This document shows positions 25,904 to 34,939 of a stretch of DNA of 64,000 bases, in pieces. How positions within the stretch are numbered: the stretch's first letter is position 1; every line of letters starts with the position of its first letter. Where the stretch lies: the NCBI GenBank assembly GCA_002419145.1, contig DIFN01000029.1, positions 47,926-111,925 of the forward strand. Direction: 5' to 3'. Source of the DNA: Mageeibacillus sp. UBA5747 (lineage in GTDB: Bacteria > Bacillota > Clostridia > Saccharofermentanales > UBA5734). The position numbers and the translations under genes are program-made. The notes below the pieces were generated by a model, which searched no databases, was not told the DNA's origin, and saw only the letters and a list, made by a program, of their open reading frames with translations.

Positions 25904-27192
25904 CAGGGGACGGCCTCGCCGAGGGTGAGGGACAGGGTCTGCTCGCGACCGTCCCGGATGATGGTCAGGTCGATGGCATCGCCAGGGGCAAACTGGTTCT
26001 TGACCTCATTGATCGCAGCAGTTGTCAGGGCTTCCTGACCATTGATGGCCACGATCACATCTCCTTGCCGCAGGCCTGCCTCTTCAGCTGGACTGCCGGG
26101 CTCCACTTGAGTGATATAGACACCAACCGGCAGGTCATAGTCCCTGGCCATGCGCTCATCGATGTCCTGGGTGTAAAGGCCAATCCGGGGTTTGCCTGGC
26201 ACAGACCCGCTGCGGATGATGGTCTCGATGATCGGCTTGGCAGGATCAATCGGAATGGCAAAACCCAGACCTTCGATGCCGGTACCAGCATTTTTGGCCG
26301 TGTTGATGCCAATCACTTCGCCAAAGGAGTTGAACAAGGCACCGCCTGAATTGCCGGCATTGATGGCGGCATCGGTCTGGAGCAGGTACAACGTCTGGCC
26401 GTCGATTGTCACCGCCCGGTCCAGGGCGCTGATGATGCCAGCAGTGACGGTACCGCTCAGCTCGCCCAGGGGATTGCCAATAGCTACAGCCAGTTCGCCA
26501 ACTTCCAGTTCGCTGGACTGGCCGAGGCGGACCGTGGGCAGATCCTGGCCGGCAATTTTGAGCACAGCAAGGTCGTTGGCAGTATCAGATCCGACCCAGT
26601 CAGCATCATAGGCATCGCCGTTGTCAAGGACCACGGATATGGTCCTGGCTCCGGCAACCACATGGTGGTTGGTGATGATGTACCCATCACGGGTCAGGAT
26701 GAAGCCGGAACCTGCGGCTGGGACCAGGCCGCTGTCGCCAAAGGGCGATGAAACCAGGGTTTCGGTATTGATCGCGACCACGGCTGGCTTGCCCAGCCGG
26801 GCAATCTCGACGATCGAGAGGGTTTGTTCACGCTCAGCCTGGCCAGCGGTGACATCGTCGATCGAGAAAGCCGGATTCGTTTCTCCCGGTGCCGGCGCTT
26901 CAGCAGGCAGCTGACCTGGTTCGGTGCCAGACGGCAGGGGCTGGAGCGTCGGCAAGGCAAACCGGCCTTCCAGGAACGGTCCCTTGAGTGCGGTGAAGAC
27001 AATCGTGCCCGTCAGGACAGAAAACAGGATGGCCGCCACCAGAAACACAGCAACCAGAACAATCGTCCGGCCTTTGCCTTTGCGGGGCGGTCTGGATCCG
27101 CCGCCAGGATCAGTGCCATAGGAGCCATGAGGGTAAAAATAATTCGGGTTTTGACCAGGCTGGAAGTCCCGGGTCCAAGGATTGTTCGGCAT
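25903..27192 (-). CDS. htrA: HtrA/DegP-like membrane-anchored serine protease with PDZ domain
   Basis: A 429-residue protein: cytoplasmic Pro/Gly-rich N-terminus (1-42), one membrane anchor (about 43-66), a Pro-rich linker (80-110), a trypsin-like domain with His177 (NHHVVAG), Asp207 (TANDLAVLK) and Ser282 (GNSGGALF), and one PDZ domain (about 335-425, RIGLYTQDIDERMARDYDLP then GLRQGDVIVAINGQ). It degrades misfolded proteins outside the membrane. Architecture and length match HtrA/YyxA of Bacillota. It lies 12 bases after pyk and shares one base with the following membrane protein gene. Confidence 0.93.
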   Translation of the reverse strand: MPNNPWTRDFQPGQNPNYFYPHGSYGTDPGGGSRPPRKGKGRTIVLVAVFLVAAILFSVLTGTIVFTALKGPFLEGRFALPTLQPLPSGTEPGQLPAEAPAPGETNPAFSIDDVTAGQAEREQTLSIVEIARLGKPAVVAINTETLVSSPFGDSGLVPAAGSGFILTRDGYIITNHHVVAGARTISVVLDNGDAYDADWVGSDTANDLAVLKIAGQDLPTVRLGQSSELEVGELAVAIGNPLGELSGTVTAGIISALDRAVTIDGQTLYLLQTDAAINAGNSGGALFNSFGEVIGINTAKNAGTGIEGLGFAIPIDPAKPIIETIIRSGSVPGKPRIGLYTQDIDERMARDYDLPVGVYITQVEPGSPAEEAGLRQGDVIVAINGQEALTTAAINEVKNQFAPGDAIDLTIIRDGREQTLSLTLGEAVP

Positions 27193-27204
27193 ATAGTCCT
27201 CTTT

Positions 27205-28941
27205 TCAGCTGATAGTTCCACGCTCGACATCGACACTGACGATCGAGCCGGTTTTCAGGATCTTGGTGGCGTTTTCACAGGCATAGATCACCGGAATGTC
27301 CAGAGCCAGGCCAACGGTGGCTGTATGGCTGCATGGATCATCGTCTTCGACGATCATAGCCACAGCCTTTTTCATGAGATTGATCATACTGTTATCAGTA
27401 CCATGGGCAACCAGGACATAATCTGACCGCAAGTCGGCCATGCGGACATCATCCGGACTGTCGATGACGAGGACTTCACCGCTGACGTTGCCTGTACCGA
27501 TGCCTTTGCCCTCGACAAGCAAACGGCCGATGGTCTGGACCTTGAGCGTGTTGGTCGTACCACTCATGCCGATCGGCGTACCGCCGGTGATGACGACAAC
27601 ATCGCCATTGCTGACAAAGCCGGATTCGAGGGCTTTGTTCATGCCCAGCTCGAACATCGCATCTGTGGCGTAGACCTCATTGACGAGGAAAGGATAGACC
27701 CCCCAGGACAAGGACAGCTGGCGCAAAGACTCCTGCGAGACAGTGGTAGCAATGATCGGGCATTCCGGGCGGAAACGGGAAATCAGGCGAGCGGTGCGGC
27801 CACTGTGAGTGACAGCCACAATGGCCCTGGCTTTGAGGTCCATGGCCGTCATGCAGGTGGCATGGCTGATCGCATTGGCCACACTGGGGATCATCTGGTA
27901 ATCGGTCTTGTTGAAATTGCCCCAGTAGTCGATGGTTTTTTCCGTCTGGCGGGCAATGCTGTCCATCATGGCCAGGCTTTCCACGGGGTATTTGCCTGCG
28001 GCAGTCTCGCCGGACAGCATAATGGCGCTGGTACCATCAAGGATGGCATTGGCGACGTCAGAGACCTCTGCCCGGGTCGGGCGGGGATTGCGCATCATGG
28101 AGTCCAGCATCTGGGTCGCTGTAATCGAGGGTTTGCCTACCTTGTAGCATTTCTCAATCAGGGATTTCTGGATCGTCGGTACTTCCTGGATCGGAATCTC
28201 CACGCCGAGGTCACCACGGGCGACCATGATCCCATCAGACACTTTGAGGATTTCGTCAAAATTGACCACGCCCTCGCGATTTTCGATTTTGGCGATGATG
28301 TGCAGATGTTCACCGTTGTGCTTTTCCAGGATTTTGCGGATTTCGAGCACGTCGGCGGCCTTGCGGACGAAAGAAGCGGCGATGAAATCAAACCCCTGCT
28401 CGATGGCAAATTTAATGTCAGCGATGTCCTTGTCAGTCAGGGCTGGCAGATTGGTCGAAACGTTGGGTAAGTTGATGCTCTTGTGGTTGGAGACCGGACC
28501 GCCATTGAGGACGACGCAGTGGAGCTGCTCGTCTTCGATGGTCTGGACTTCCAGCTCAATCAGGCCGTCGTCGATCAGGATGCGGTCGCCTGTTTTGAGG
28601 TCCTTGTGAATATCGGCATAGGAAACCGGGATGAAGGTCTCACTGCCCAGTTCCTGGGATGCGGCGACGGTGATCTGGGCGTTTTCTTCCAGCTGGATGC
28701 GGTTGTTGGCAAAATTGCCGGTGCGAATTTCCGGTCCTTTGGTGTCCAGAAGCATGGCAATCGGCAGGTTAAGCTGCTCACGCAGCTTCTTGATCCGTCG
28801 GACGCGGCTGAGGTGCTCCTCATGGGAACCGTGAGAGAAATTGAGGCGGGCGACATCCATACCGCGCTGCATCAGCTGGAGCAGGACATCGTCCTGGTCA
28901 ACCGCAGGGCCCATGGTGCAGATGATTTTTGTTTTACGCAT
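27205..28941 (-). CDS. pyk: Pyruvate kinase with C-terminal PEP-utilising-like domain
   Basis: A 578-residue pyruvate kinase starting MRKTKIICTMGPAVD. The active-site barrel shows LNFSHGSHEEHL, LLDTKGPEIRTG, KIENREGVVNFDEIL and VARGDLGVEIPIQEVP; GTSAIMLSGETAAGKYP carries the family signature. Residues from about 480 form the extra domain found in Bacillota pyruvate kinases, related to the PEP-synthase swivelling domain, with DPCSHTATVGLALDIP. It makes pyruvate and ATP from PEP in glycolysis. ATG 28941 follows GGAGAACATACT. Having pyk upstream of an HtrA protease gene in one run is unusual but plausible as an operon. Confidence 0.95.
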   Translation of the reverse strand: MRKTKIICTMGPAVDQDDVLLQLMQRGMDVARLNFSHGSHEEHLSRVRRIKKLREQLNLPIAMLLDTKGPEIRTGNFANNRIQLEENAQITVAASQELGSETFIPVSYADIHKDLKTGDRILIDDGLIELEVQTIEDEQLHCVVLNGGPVSNHKSINLPNVSTNLPALTDKDIADIKFAIEQGFDFIAASFVRKAADVLEIRKILEKHNGEHLHIIAKIENREGVVNFDEILKVSDGIMVARGDLGVEIPIQEVPTIQKSLIEKCYKVGKPSITATQMLDSMMRNPRPTRAEVSDVANAILDGTSAIMLSGETAAGKYPVESLAMMDSIARQTEKTIDYWGNFNKTDYQMIPSVANAISHATCMTAMDLKARAIVAVTHSGRTARLISRFRPECPIIATTVSQESLRQLSLSWGVYPFLVNEVYATDAMFELGMNKALESGFVSNGDVVVITGGTPIGMSGTTNTLKVQTIGRLLVEGKGIGTGNVSGEVLVIDSPDDVRMADLRSDYVLVAHGTDNSMINLMKKAVAMIVEDDDPCSHTATVGLALDIPVIYACENATKILKTGSIVSVDVERGTIS

Positions 28942-28952
28942 AGTATGTTCTC

Positions 28953-29555
28953 CTATTCCGTTTCCGGGTTAAATTTCAACTGTTTGCGGATCACATAGTC
29001 CAAAATCCGCTGGATCCAGCGGACGGCAAGCAGGACCAGGGTGGGGATGAAAACGCAGACAGCGAGGATCAGGGCGGTGCGCAGCAGAACTAAAAGGCTG
29101 CCCAGGAGAATGCCGAAAATCATGGCGGTGGCATTATTCAGGGCATGAAACCGGTCGGTCATGGCAGCGATGGATTCGTTGGCCTGGGCGAGGAAACCGG
29201 CAGTCAGCTGGTCGATGTCAAACTGGACCTGTGGCATCGCCACTGCAAAGAGCAGCATGAGCGCCAGGGCAAATTTGAGGGCAATGACGGCCAGGAGCAC
29301 TGCCCGGATGAGGTGGCTATGACGGTAGTAATGCCGGCACAGCAGGGGATTGACCAAAAGCAAGGTAACGAGCAACAGGGCTGTGATGTACCAGGGCCAG
29401 ATCCAGCGGGCAGCTTGGTCAGGATTGAGCCGCAAAAAAACGAAAGCAAATGCCGCCAGCAGGCCGACCAGCAAGTGGAATCCTACATGGTGGCGGGTTT
29501 CGTACTCTGTATCGCTCCACTGTGGCCCGAGCAAATACCCCTCGAGAAAGTCCAT
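28953..29555 (-). CDS. Polytopic membrane protein of unknown function, 200 aa
   Basis: No family recognised. Five hydrophobic stretches are seen: about 25-42, 50-68, 80-107, 143-163 and 160-185. Between the third and fourth is a polar 30-residue loop (VQFDIDQLTAGFLAQANESIAAMTD is its core, shown in part). ATG 29555 follows AAGGTGGTG. It is probably the first gene of the pyk-htrA run, 11 bases upstream of pyk, with an extended -10 promoter about 45 bases ahead of it. Confidence 0.65.
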   Translation of the reverse strand: MDFLEGYLLGPQWSDTEYETRHHVGFHLLVGLLAAFAFVFLRLNPDQAARWIWPWYITALLLVTLLLVNPLLCRHYYRHSHLIRAVLLAVIALKFALALMLLFAVAMPQVQFDIDQLTAGFLAQANESIAAMTDRFHALNNATAMIFGILLGSLLVLLRTALILAVCVFIPTLVLLAVRWIQRILDYVIRKQLKFNPETE

Positions 29556-29600
29556 CCCACACCACCTTCGTGTGTCTTTGTACCCACTGGCATTGGCTGT

Positions 29601-29609
29601 ATTTTAGCA
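29601..29609 (-). promoter_or_regulatory. Extended -10 promoter candidate for the pyk-htrA run
   Basis: Read leftward, TGCTAAAAT gives an extended -10; the wider TATGCTAAAAT is identical to that before the ABC lipoprotein gene at 5867-5877. The -35 is poor. The start codon at 29555 is about 45 bases downstream. Confidence 0.45.
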
Positions 29610-29726
29610 TAATTCAGCTCGTATAAAAACAGCCCCGGCACCTCTTGGATGGGCGCGGCGCTGGTCATGAGTTGTTTTTTCTGGTGCACGGGTGCGGGTG
29701 GAGACAACTGCCTCGCAGGAAGGGTG

Positions 29727-30170
29727 CTAACGCAGGGAAAAGGGCAAACGGCTGATGGACTCGATCGTCTGGCTCAACTCCTGCCAACCCTCCGGCAGAA
29801 AGCCACTGCCTGTGTCCTGGTGGTAGCCAGATGGTGTTTTCAGAGAGAGCGACCAGGCGATCTTGTCGTGGCAGTCATCGCTGGTATCGGTGTCATGCTT
29901 GTCGGCAGGCTGTTCTTGGGTCATGAGCCGGCTGCTGGCAGCGGGCTGCAGAGTCACGTCCGGCAAGTCGAACCGACTCAGGGAGCAAGTCAAGCTCTGG
30001 CGCAGAGATTCAATCTGCTCTGGCCGCAGGGAGCGCGTAAAATTGTTCGTCCAAGTATTGCTTTCCCGCCAGGTCATATAACCGCGGGCCAAGTCAATGT
30101 GGACCGATAAAAAGCCTTTGCGATAGACCGCGAGTTCGCAATCCAGCGCCTCAATATCCCGGATTGACAT
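29727..30170 (-). CDS. Small hypothetical protein, 147 aa
   Basis: No named family recognised. The soluble protein begins MSIRDIEALDCELAVYRKGF and ends with a pattern I associate with a group of small uncharacterised Bacillota proteins: a strand (IAWSLSLKT), a glycine turn, then a P-x-x-W helix (LPEGWQELSQTIESI). I choose ATG 30170 after GAGGT; the frame is open to 30482, but the added 104 residues overlap promoter DNA and the end of the neighbouring peptidase gene. A histidine/aspartate-rich loop (DKHDTDTSDDCHDK) is notable. It has its own promoter and follows the hprK-to-peptidase genes. Confidence 0.6.
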   Translation of the reverse strand: MSIRDIEALDCELAVYRKGFLSVHIDLARGYMTWRESNTWTNNFTRSLRPEQIESLRQSLTCSLSRFDLPDVTLQPAASSRLMTQEQPADKHDTDTSDDCHDKIAWSLSLKTPSGYHQDTGSGFLPEGWQELSQTIESISRLPFSLR

Positions 30171-30222
30171 GTGTACCTCAATAGCCACTGGCCTGAGCCT
30201 TTGTTCACAGGAAATTTTATAT

Positions 30223-30251
30223 AGTATACCACAATATCTCTTGACAGTTAA
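30223..30251 (-). promoter_or_regulatory. Promoter of the small hypothetical gene ending at 29727
   Basis: Read leftward, TTAACT (30246-30251) and TATACT (30223-30228) are 17 bases apart, with TGG just before the -10 forming an extended element. The start codon at 30170 lies about 50 bases downstream. Confidence 0.55.
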
Positions 30252-30339
30252 GCAAATTGATCGTTCGGCTTCACCAAGAGATACGCTCAGTTTTTGTGAA
30301 TATCGTTGTCCACTCGGATGGTCTGGCGTATCACCTGTG

Positions 30340-31509
30340 TTACACGGGTTCAGCGACCAGAGCAAGGAGCAGTCTGACCAAATCAGACAGGTCGTCGAGC
30401 GCCAAATATTCTGCCTCGGAGTGGACCTGCTGCATACCGCAGGAAAGGACCATGCCGGAAAGGCCTGCCTGGGACAAGACATTCAAGTCGCTGCCCCCGC
30501 CCGTTGCAATCAGGCGGGCTGCTTTCCCGATGGCAGCACAGGCTGCCTGGAAGCGGCGCACGACTGGAAGGTCCGGGTCCACACGGTACGGATGGTACGA
30601 CTGGCGTGTTTGCACAGTTACGGACGCACCTGACTCAGCCGCAGCTTGTTCCATGCAGTCGATCATGTCCCGGGCTTGGGCAGAAAGTCGCTGTTGATCG
30701 AGCGAACGGCACTCCGCGGTCACCGTGCAGCTGGCTGCGACGATATTGGTCTCACTGCCGCCGGCGATCCGACCTATATTGGCGGTGGTTTCCGGATCGA
30801 CCCGACCCAGCCGCATCCGGGCAATCCCCCGGGCTGCCACCTCGATCGCATTGATGCCCGTTTCCGGGGCAATGCCGGCGTGGGCCGGACGCCCCTGTAC
30901 AACGAAGTTCAGATGCAAGTGGCCTGGTGCAGCGATGATCCCGGTGCCTGGTGAGCCACTGGTATCAAGGACATACCCTTCGCGCGCACTGAGTGTACGG
31001 GCGTCAAAAGCCGAGATGCCCTGGAGATGGACCTCCTCGGCAACAGTAAAAAGCAATTCCAGCGGGCGGTGCGGTTTTCCCCTGGTCCGCAGTTCATGGA
31101 GCAACGCCAGGACTGCAGACACGCCTGCCAAGTCATCCGCTCCGAGAATCGTGGTCCCGTCGCTGCGGAAAATCCGGTCGCTGCCAAGATGGACTTTCTT
31201 ATCCAGGCACGGCTGGACGGTGTCCAGATGCGTTGAAAGCAGCAGCGGCGCCTGCCGGGCTTTTTCGTCCCATCCTGCGGGCTTGTCAACATCAGGGACG
31301 TGCTCGATCGCCCAGTTGGCTGGCACCCGGCAGAGCAGATTGCCGGTCGTGCCGCCCAGCCGACTGGCTGCATCGTCCTCTGCAACTGTCAGGCCGAGGG
31401 CTGTGAGTTCAGTCGTCACGGCAGCGGCAACCTGGCGTTCGCCCAGCGAAGGGGCATCCAGCGAGGCCAGGCGCAGAAACAAATCCACCAGGTGTTTTTC
31501 GTCGATCAT
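30340..31509 (-). CDS. M20-family metallopeptidase, PepT-like
   Basis: A 389-residue dizinc peptidase. Metal and catalytic motifs in order: STHLDTV (metal His and adjacent catalytic Asp), TILGADDLAG (bridging Asp), TVAEEVHLQG (catalytic Glu and metal Glu), VLDTSG (metal Asp) and a C-terminal histidine in VHSEAEYL. The layout is that of peptidase T/PepT-like aminotripeptidases, with a dimerisation domain (HAGIAPETGINAIEVA). It would release N-terminal residues from small peptides in the cytosol. ATG 31509 follows AGGAGG. It lies 12 bases after trmL and is last of the hprK-whiA run. Confidence 0.88.
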   Translation of the reverse strand: MIDEKHLVDLFLRLASLDAPSLGERQVAAAVTTELTALGLTVAEDDAASRLGGTTGNLLCRVPANWAIEHVPDVDKPAGWDEKARQAPLLLSTHLDTVQPCLDKKVHLGSDRIFRSDGTTILGADDLAGVSAVLALLHELRTRGKPHRPLELLFTVAEEVHLQGISAFDARTLSAREGYVLDTSGSPGTGIIAAPGHLHLNFVVQGRPAHAGIAPETGINAIEVAARGIARMRLGRVDPETTANIGRIAGGSETNIVAASCTVTAECRSLDQQRLSAQARDMIDCMEQAAAESGASVTVQTRQSYHPYRVDPDLPVVRRFQAACAAIGKAARLIATGGGSDLNVLSQAGLSGMVLSCGMQQVHSEAEYLALDDLSDLVRLLLALVAEPV

Positions 31510-31521
31510 GGCAGCCTCCTG

Positions 31522-32007
31522 TCAGTTTAAGAGAAAATCGCTGGCCTGCTGCAGGCCTGGAAAGCCTTGCTGGCGCAAAACTTCATATGTGACGATGGCA
31601 ACGGCATTAGCCAGATTCAAGGACCGGCTCTCCGACTGCATCGGGATGCGGATGCAACGCTCCGGATGAGCCTGAAGGAGCGACTCTGGCAGCCCCTTGG
31701 TTTCTTTGCCGAAAACCAGAACGGTATCGCCAGTATAAGTGGGTTGGGCGTAGGTTCGAGGCGCCTTCGTGGTCGCAAAGAACAGGTTTTTCCCGGCAAA
31801 AGCCCGCTGCCAGTTGTCAAAATCCGGCCAGACCGTCAAGTCGAGGTCAAACCAGTAATCCAGGCCGGCCCGCTTGAGCTGGCGATCACTGATCGAAAAG
31901 CCCAGAGGCTCAACCAAGTGCAGGCGCGAACCCGTCGCCACACACGTCCGGGCGATGTTGCCCGTATTCTGAGGGATCTCCGGTTCAATCAGGACAATCT
32001 CAATCAT
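31522..32007 (-). CDS. trmL: tRNA (cytidine/uridine-34 2'-O)-methyltransferase TrmL (SPOUT)
   Basis: A 161-residue SPOUT methyltransferase beginning MIEIVLIEPEIPQNTGNIAR, with the knot motifs LVFGKETKGLP and IPMQSESRSLNLANAVAIV. TrmL methylates the wobble base of tRNA-Leu isoacceptors. ATG 32007 overlaps the whiA stop by eight bases, so translation is probably by reinitiation; an AAGGAG lies a little far upstream. The open frame extends 13 codons further but inside whiA. Length is normal (about 155-160). Confidence 0.93.
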   Translation of the reverse strand: MIEIVLIEPEIPQNTGNIARTCVATGSRLHLVEPLGFSISDRQLKRAGLDYWFDLDLTVWPDFDNWQRAFAGKNLFFATTKAPRTYAQPTYTGDTVLVFGKETKGLPESLLQAHPERCIRIPMQSESRSLNLANAVAIVTYEVLRQQGFPGLQQASDFLLN

Positions 32008-32971
32008 TGTGGTGCTTCCGCTCCTTTTCCATCTGGTCCTGGGCAAATAGCTCCAATTTCTTAAGGCGATGGTTCATGCCAGACTTGCCCAGCGGAGGTT
32101 CGAGGGTCTCTCCCAGTTCTTTGAGCGACAAGTCAGGATTTTCCAGCCGGGCCCGGCCTGCAGCAGCAAGCTCCTCCGGCAGCGCCCCGAATAATCCTGA
32201 TTTTTCCAGGAAATGGAGCAGCTCCAGCTGCCGGGCTGCTGTATGGGCGATCCGGGTGCTGTTGGCGCTGTCGCAATTGACCACGCGATTGACGGAGTTG
32301 CGCATTTCTTTTTCTACGCGCAGGGACTCAAAAGCCAAAAGCGACTGGTGGGCTCCGCCATGCAGGAGGAAATCGGCAATCTGCTGGCCTTCCTTGATGT
32401 AGACCACCACATGGCCATGGCGCCTGACCAGACCGGACCGGATATCGAGTGCAGCCAGGAATTGTCCCAGCCAGATGGCGACATCTTCCCGGCGCAGGTC
32501 AAATTCGAGGTGGTAGGCCTTGATCGGATCGCGGATGGAGCCGCTGGCCAGAAACGCAGCTCGCAAGATCGCCTTGGTGCAGTGCTTGACCTTGTCTGGA
32601 GCCAGCCAAAAAGGACCTTCCAACACATCAATGTCCAATTGGTCAGCAAGATCCTGCCGGATCCGTCCGACCAGGTCCTCTGGCGCGAGTACGATGCTGA
32701 GGGTTTCTTTGCCAGCGACCAGCTCCGGGGCCACGTGATAGCGTTCCAGGACAAGGCGAGCCACCAAGCCGGCATAACTGGGGTTGGCGGTCGTCAGAAC
32801 AATCTCGCTGCTGCTCTGGCGATGGGCACAGGCAAGTGCAACGGCTAATTCAGCCAGCTGGCAATTCCGTTCGCTGCCGCTTTGCATGTTGAGCTCATCC
32901 TTGATCTGCTGGGAAAAACTCTGGGCCGGGCAGCCTGCCTGATGAGTTAACTGGTCTGGCTTTCTGGTCAT
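32000..32971 (-). CDS. whiA: WhiA-family DNA-binding protein
   Basis: A 323-residue protein with the WhiA layout: an N-terminal pair of degenerate homing-endonuclease (LAGLIDADG-like) repeats, including AAFLASGSIRDP near residue 140, and a C-terminal helix-turn-helix (NPDLSLKELGETLEPPLGKSGMNHRLKKL). WhiA regulates sporulation genes in Streptomyces and cell division and chromosome segregation in Bacillus. It lies downstream of yvcK with a four-base overlap, the conserved Gram-positive order. The N-terminal 14 residues before SFSQQIKDEL are non-conserved, so the true start could be a little further in. Confidence 0.94.
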   Translation of the reverse strand: MTRKPDQLTHQAGCPAQSFSQQIKDELNMQSGSERNCQLAELAVALACAHRQSSSEIVLTTANPSYAGLVARLVLERYHVAPELVAGKETLSIVLAPEDLVGRIRQDLADQLDIDVLEGPFWLAPDKVKHCTKAILRAAFLASGSIRDPIKAYHLEFDLRREDVAIWLGQFLAALDIRSGLVRRHGHVVVYIKEGQQIADFLLHGGAHQSLLAFESLRVEKEMRNSVNRVVNCDSANSTRIAHTAARQLELLHFLEKSGLFGALPEELAAAGRARLENPDLSLKELGETLEPPLGKSGMNHRLKKLELFAQDQMEKERKHHND

Positions 32972-33993
32972 CGATAGGCCAGTCCCAGACCCAGGATCAG
33001 ACGAGCCAGCAAGGTGTGGTCATGCCGGATCACCCCGTTGCTGACAATGGCCAGGGGGGCTTCAAGCATCTGGACTCCCAGGGACTTGAGAACCTCGGCG
33101 TCTGCAGAGACAGGGATGGCACTTTCCAGCTGGTACTTTTCGATCAGGCGTTCCTCGATCCAGGCATTGTTGGTGATGCAGTAGTCAATCAATCCGCAGC
33201 CACTCTTGAGACCGGCATGTTCGAGGATGGCTTTGACATGGTCGCTGGCTGTGTAGCCCAGCGTTTCAGCGGGCTGGGTCATGATGTTGCTGACATAGAT
33301 TTTGGCCACCGGGTTTTTTTGGATGGCGGCGACAATCTGCGGGAACAGCAAGTTGGGAATGATGCTGGTGTACAGGCTGCCCGGCCCGAGCACAATCACC
33401 TCGGCCGCCAGGATAGCCTGGGCCGCCTCCGGCAAGGGCTGGGCATCTTCCGGCAGCATGGACAAGCGCACAATCCGGTTCTCCTTGCTGACGGTTCGAG
33501 CACCGATCTGGGCTTCACCCTTGATCGATGTACCATCCGCCAGGTGCGCGACGAGATCGATGGTCGAAAGGCTTACCGGCAAGACCTTGCCTTCTACCGC
33601 CAGGACTTTGGAAACGTTGCGGACGGCATCGGAAAAATTGCCGCAGACTTCGTTCATGGCGGCGATGAACAGATTGCCGAAGCTCTGTCCCTGGAGGCGG
33701 CCATCCTTGAAGCGGAAATTGAACAACTCAGACAGCAGCGGTTCGGTGTCGGCCAGAGCCAGAATACAGTTACGGATATCCCCAGGCGGCAACATGCCGA
33801 GATCTTCCCTGAGCATACCGGAAGAGCCGCCATTGTCTCCAACAGTGACAATAGCAGTCAGATTGTGCGAGTAAAGTTTGAGACCGCGCAGCAGCATGGA
33901 CAGGCCCGTGCCACCCCCTATGACCACCACACGCGGCCCGGACTTCGGATTTTTGGCAAACTGGATCAGGCGCTCATCAAAACCTTGCATCAT
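32968..33993 (-). CDS. yvcK: YvcK/CofD-like gluconeogenesis factor
   Basis: A 341-residue protein with nucleotide-sugar binding motif VVIGGGTGLSMLLRGLK near residue 24 and VTVGDNGGSSGMLRED further on, typical of YvcK. Bacillus YvcK binds UDP-GlcNAc and is needed for growth on gluconeogenic carbon and for proper localisation of PBP1. Start ATG 33993 overlaps rapZ by four bases; its stop overlaps whiA by four. Genes for UDP-sugar and cell-wall metabolism (murB) lie in the same operon. Confidence 0.94.
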   Translation of the reverse strand: MMQGFDERLIQFAKNPKSGPRVVVIGGGTGLSMLLRGLKLYSHNLTAIVTVGDNGGSSGMLREDLGMLPPGDIRNCILALADTEPLLSELFNFRFKDGRLQGQSFGNLFIAAMNEVCGNFSDAVRNVSKVLAVEGKVLPVSLSTIDLVAHLADGTSIKGEAQIGARTVSKENRIVRLSMLPEDAQPLPEAAQAILAAEVIVLGPGSLYTSIIPNLLFPQIVAAIQKNPVAKIYVSNIMTQPAETLGYTASDHVKAILEHAGLKSGCGLIDYCITNNAWIEERLIEKYQLESAIPVSADAEVLKSLGVQMLEAPLAIVSNGVIRHDHTLLARLILGLGLAYR

Positions 33994-34919
33994 AGGGCTC
34001 CAGGCAGGCTGCGTTTGCTGAAATAACGCGAATCCTTCTGTAAATCACGATGGTCGACGACGATTGAGACTTGGCTATCCTCCAGCCGTTTGGCCAAGGC
34101 TTCGGCGAGCGCGACCGAACGATGACGCCCACCACTGCAACCCACGGCAATCATCAGGCGGACCTTGCCTTCCCGGATGTAGAGTGGAATGGTGAAATTG
34201 AACAGATCCACCTGTTTGTCCAGAAAGGTTTCTGTTTCCGGAAAAGAAAGCACGTAGTCCTTCACGTCCGGATCGAGTCCGCTCTGCGGGCGCAAGTTCT
34301 CCTGGTAGAAAGGATTGGGCAGGAAGCGGACATCGAGCACGCAATCACTGTCCACTGGCACACCATATTTGAACCCAAAAGATTGGATGAGAATGGACAT
34401 CCGTTTGTCCAGACCAGGACCTGAAAGCATGGCATAGATCATGTCGCGCAATTCGGCTGGGCCGAGGTTGGATGTTTCGATAATGTCCGAGACCCGGTCT
34501 TTCAAGGGGGCCAGACGCTCGCGTTCCAGAGAAATGGCCTGGGCCAGGCTGCGGCCAAGCGCCAGCGGATGGTTGCGGCGACTGAGTTTATAGCGGTTGA
34601 TCAAGACCTGGTCCGTGGCATCGAGGAAGACGATGCGCAGGTTGTGACCTTGCTCGCGCAGGAGCTCCAGAACGGGTACCACCTCATTGAAAAGATTGGA
34701 ACTGCGCACATCGATGACAATAGCCAGACGACTATTCCTCGACAGGATGGGATCCTGGTTTTTACTCTTGGCCAGATAAGTCGTCTGGTAGGTCCGGATC
34801 AGCTCCGGGATCAGGGATGGCGGCAAATTGTCGACACAGAAATACCCCATGTCTTCCAGGTAGTTGGCAGCCAGGCTTTTGCCAGCTCCAGACATTCCGG
34901 TCAAGATCAGAATTTCCAT
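33990..34919 (-). CDS. rapZ: RapZ/YvcJ P-loop RNase adapter/nucleotide-binding protein
   Basis: A 309-residue protein with Walker A GMSGAGKS (8-15), the FCVDNLPPSLIPEL motif and a C-terminal domain with CSGGRHRSVALAE. E. coli RapZ binds GlcN6P and guides RNase E to GlmZ; in Bacillota the homologue YvcJ is a nucleotide-binding protein whose RNA role is not settled. ATG 34919 follows AAGGAGAG. The C-terminal region (after about 288, HRDLQKDSRYFSKRS) is basic. It is 20 bases downstream of murB. Confidence 0.94.
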   Translation of the reverse strand: MEILILTGMSGAGKSLAANYLEDMGYFCVDNLPPSLIPELIRTYQTTYLAKSKNQDPILSRNSRLAIVIDVRSSNLFNEVVPVLELLREQGHNLRIVFLDATDQVLINRYKLSRRNHPLALGRSLAQAISLERERLAPLKDRVSDIIETSNLGPAELRDMIYAMLSGPGLDKRMSILIQSFGFKYGVPVDSDCVLDVRFLPNPFYQENLRPQSGLDPDVKDYVLSFPETETFLDKQVDLFNFTIPLYIREGKVRLMIAVGCSGGRHRSVALAEALAKRLEDSQVSIVVDHRDLQKDSRYFSKRSLPGAL

Positions 34920-34939
34920 ATGCTCTCCTTGACTGGCTT

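Noticed and set aside
29727..30482. A 251-residue version of the small hypothetical gene
   Set aside because: The first 104 codons overlap a promoter and the peptidase gene end; ATG 30170 has a GAGGT site.
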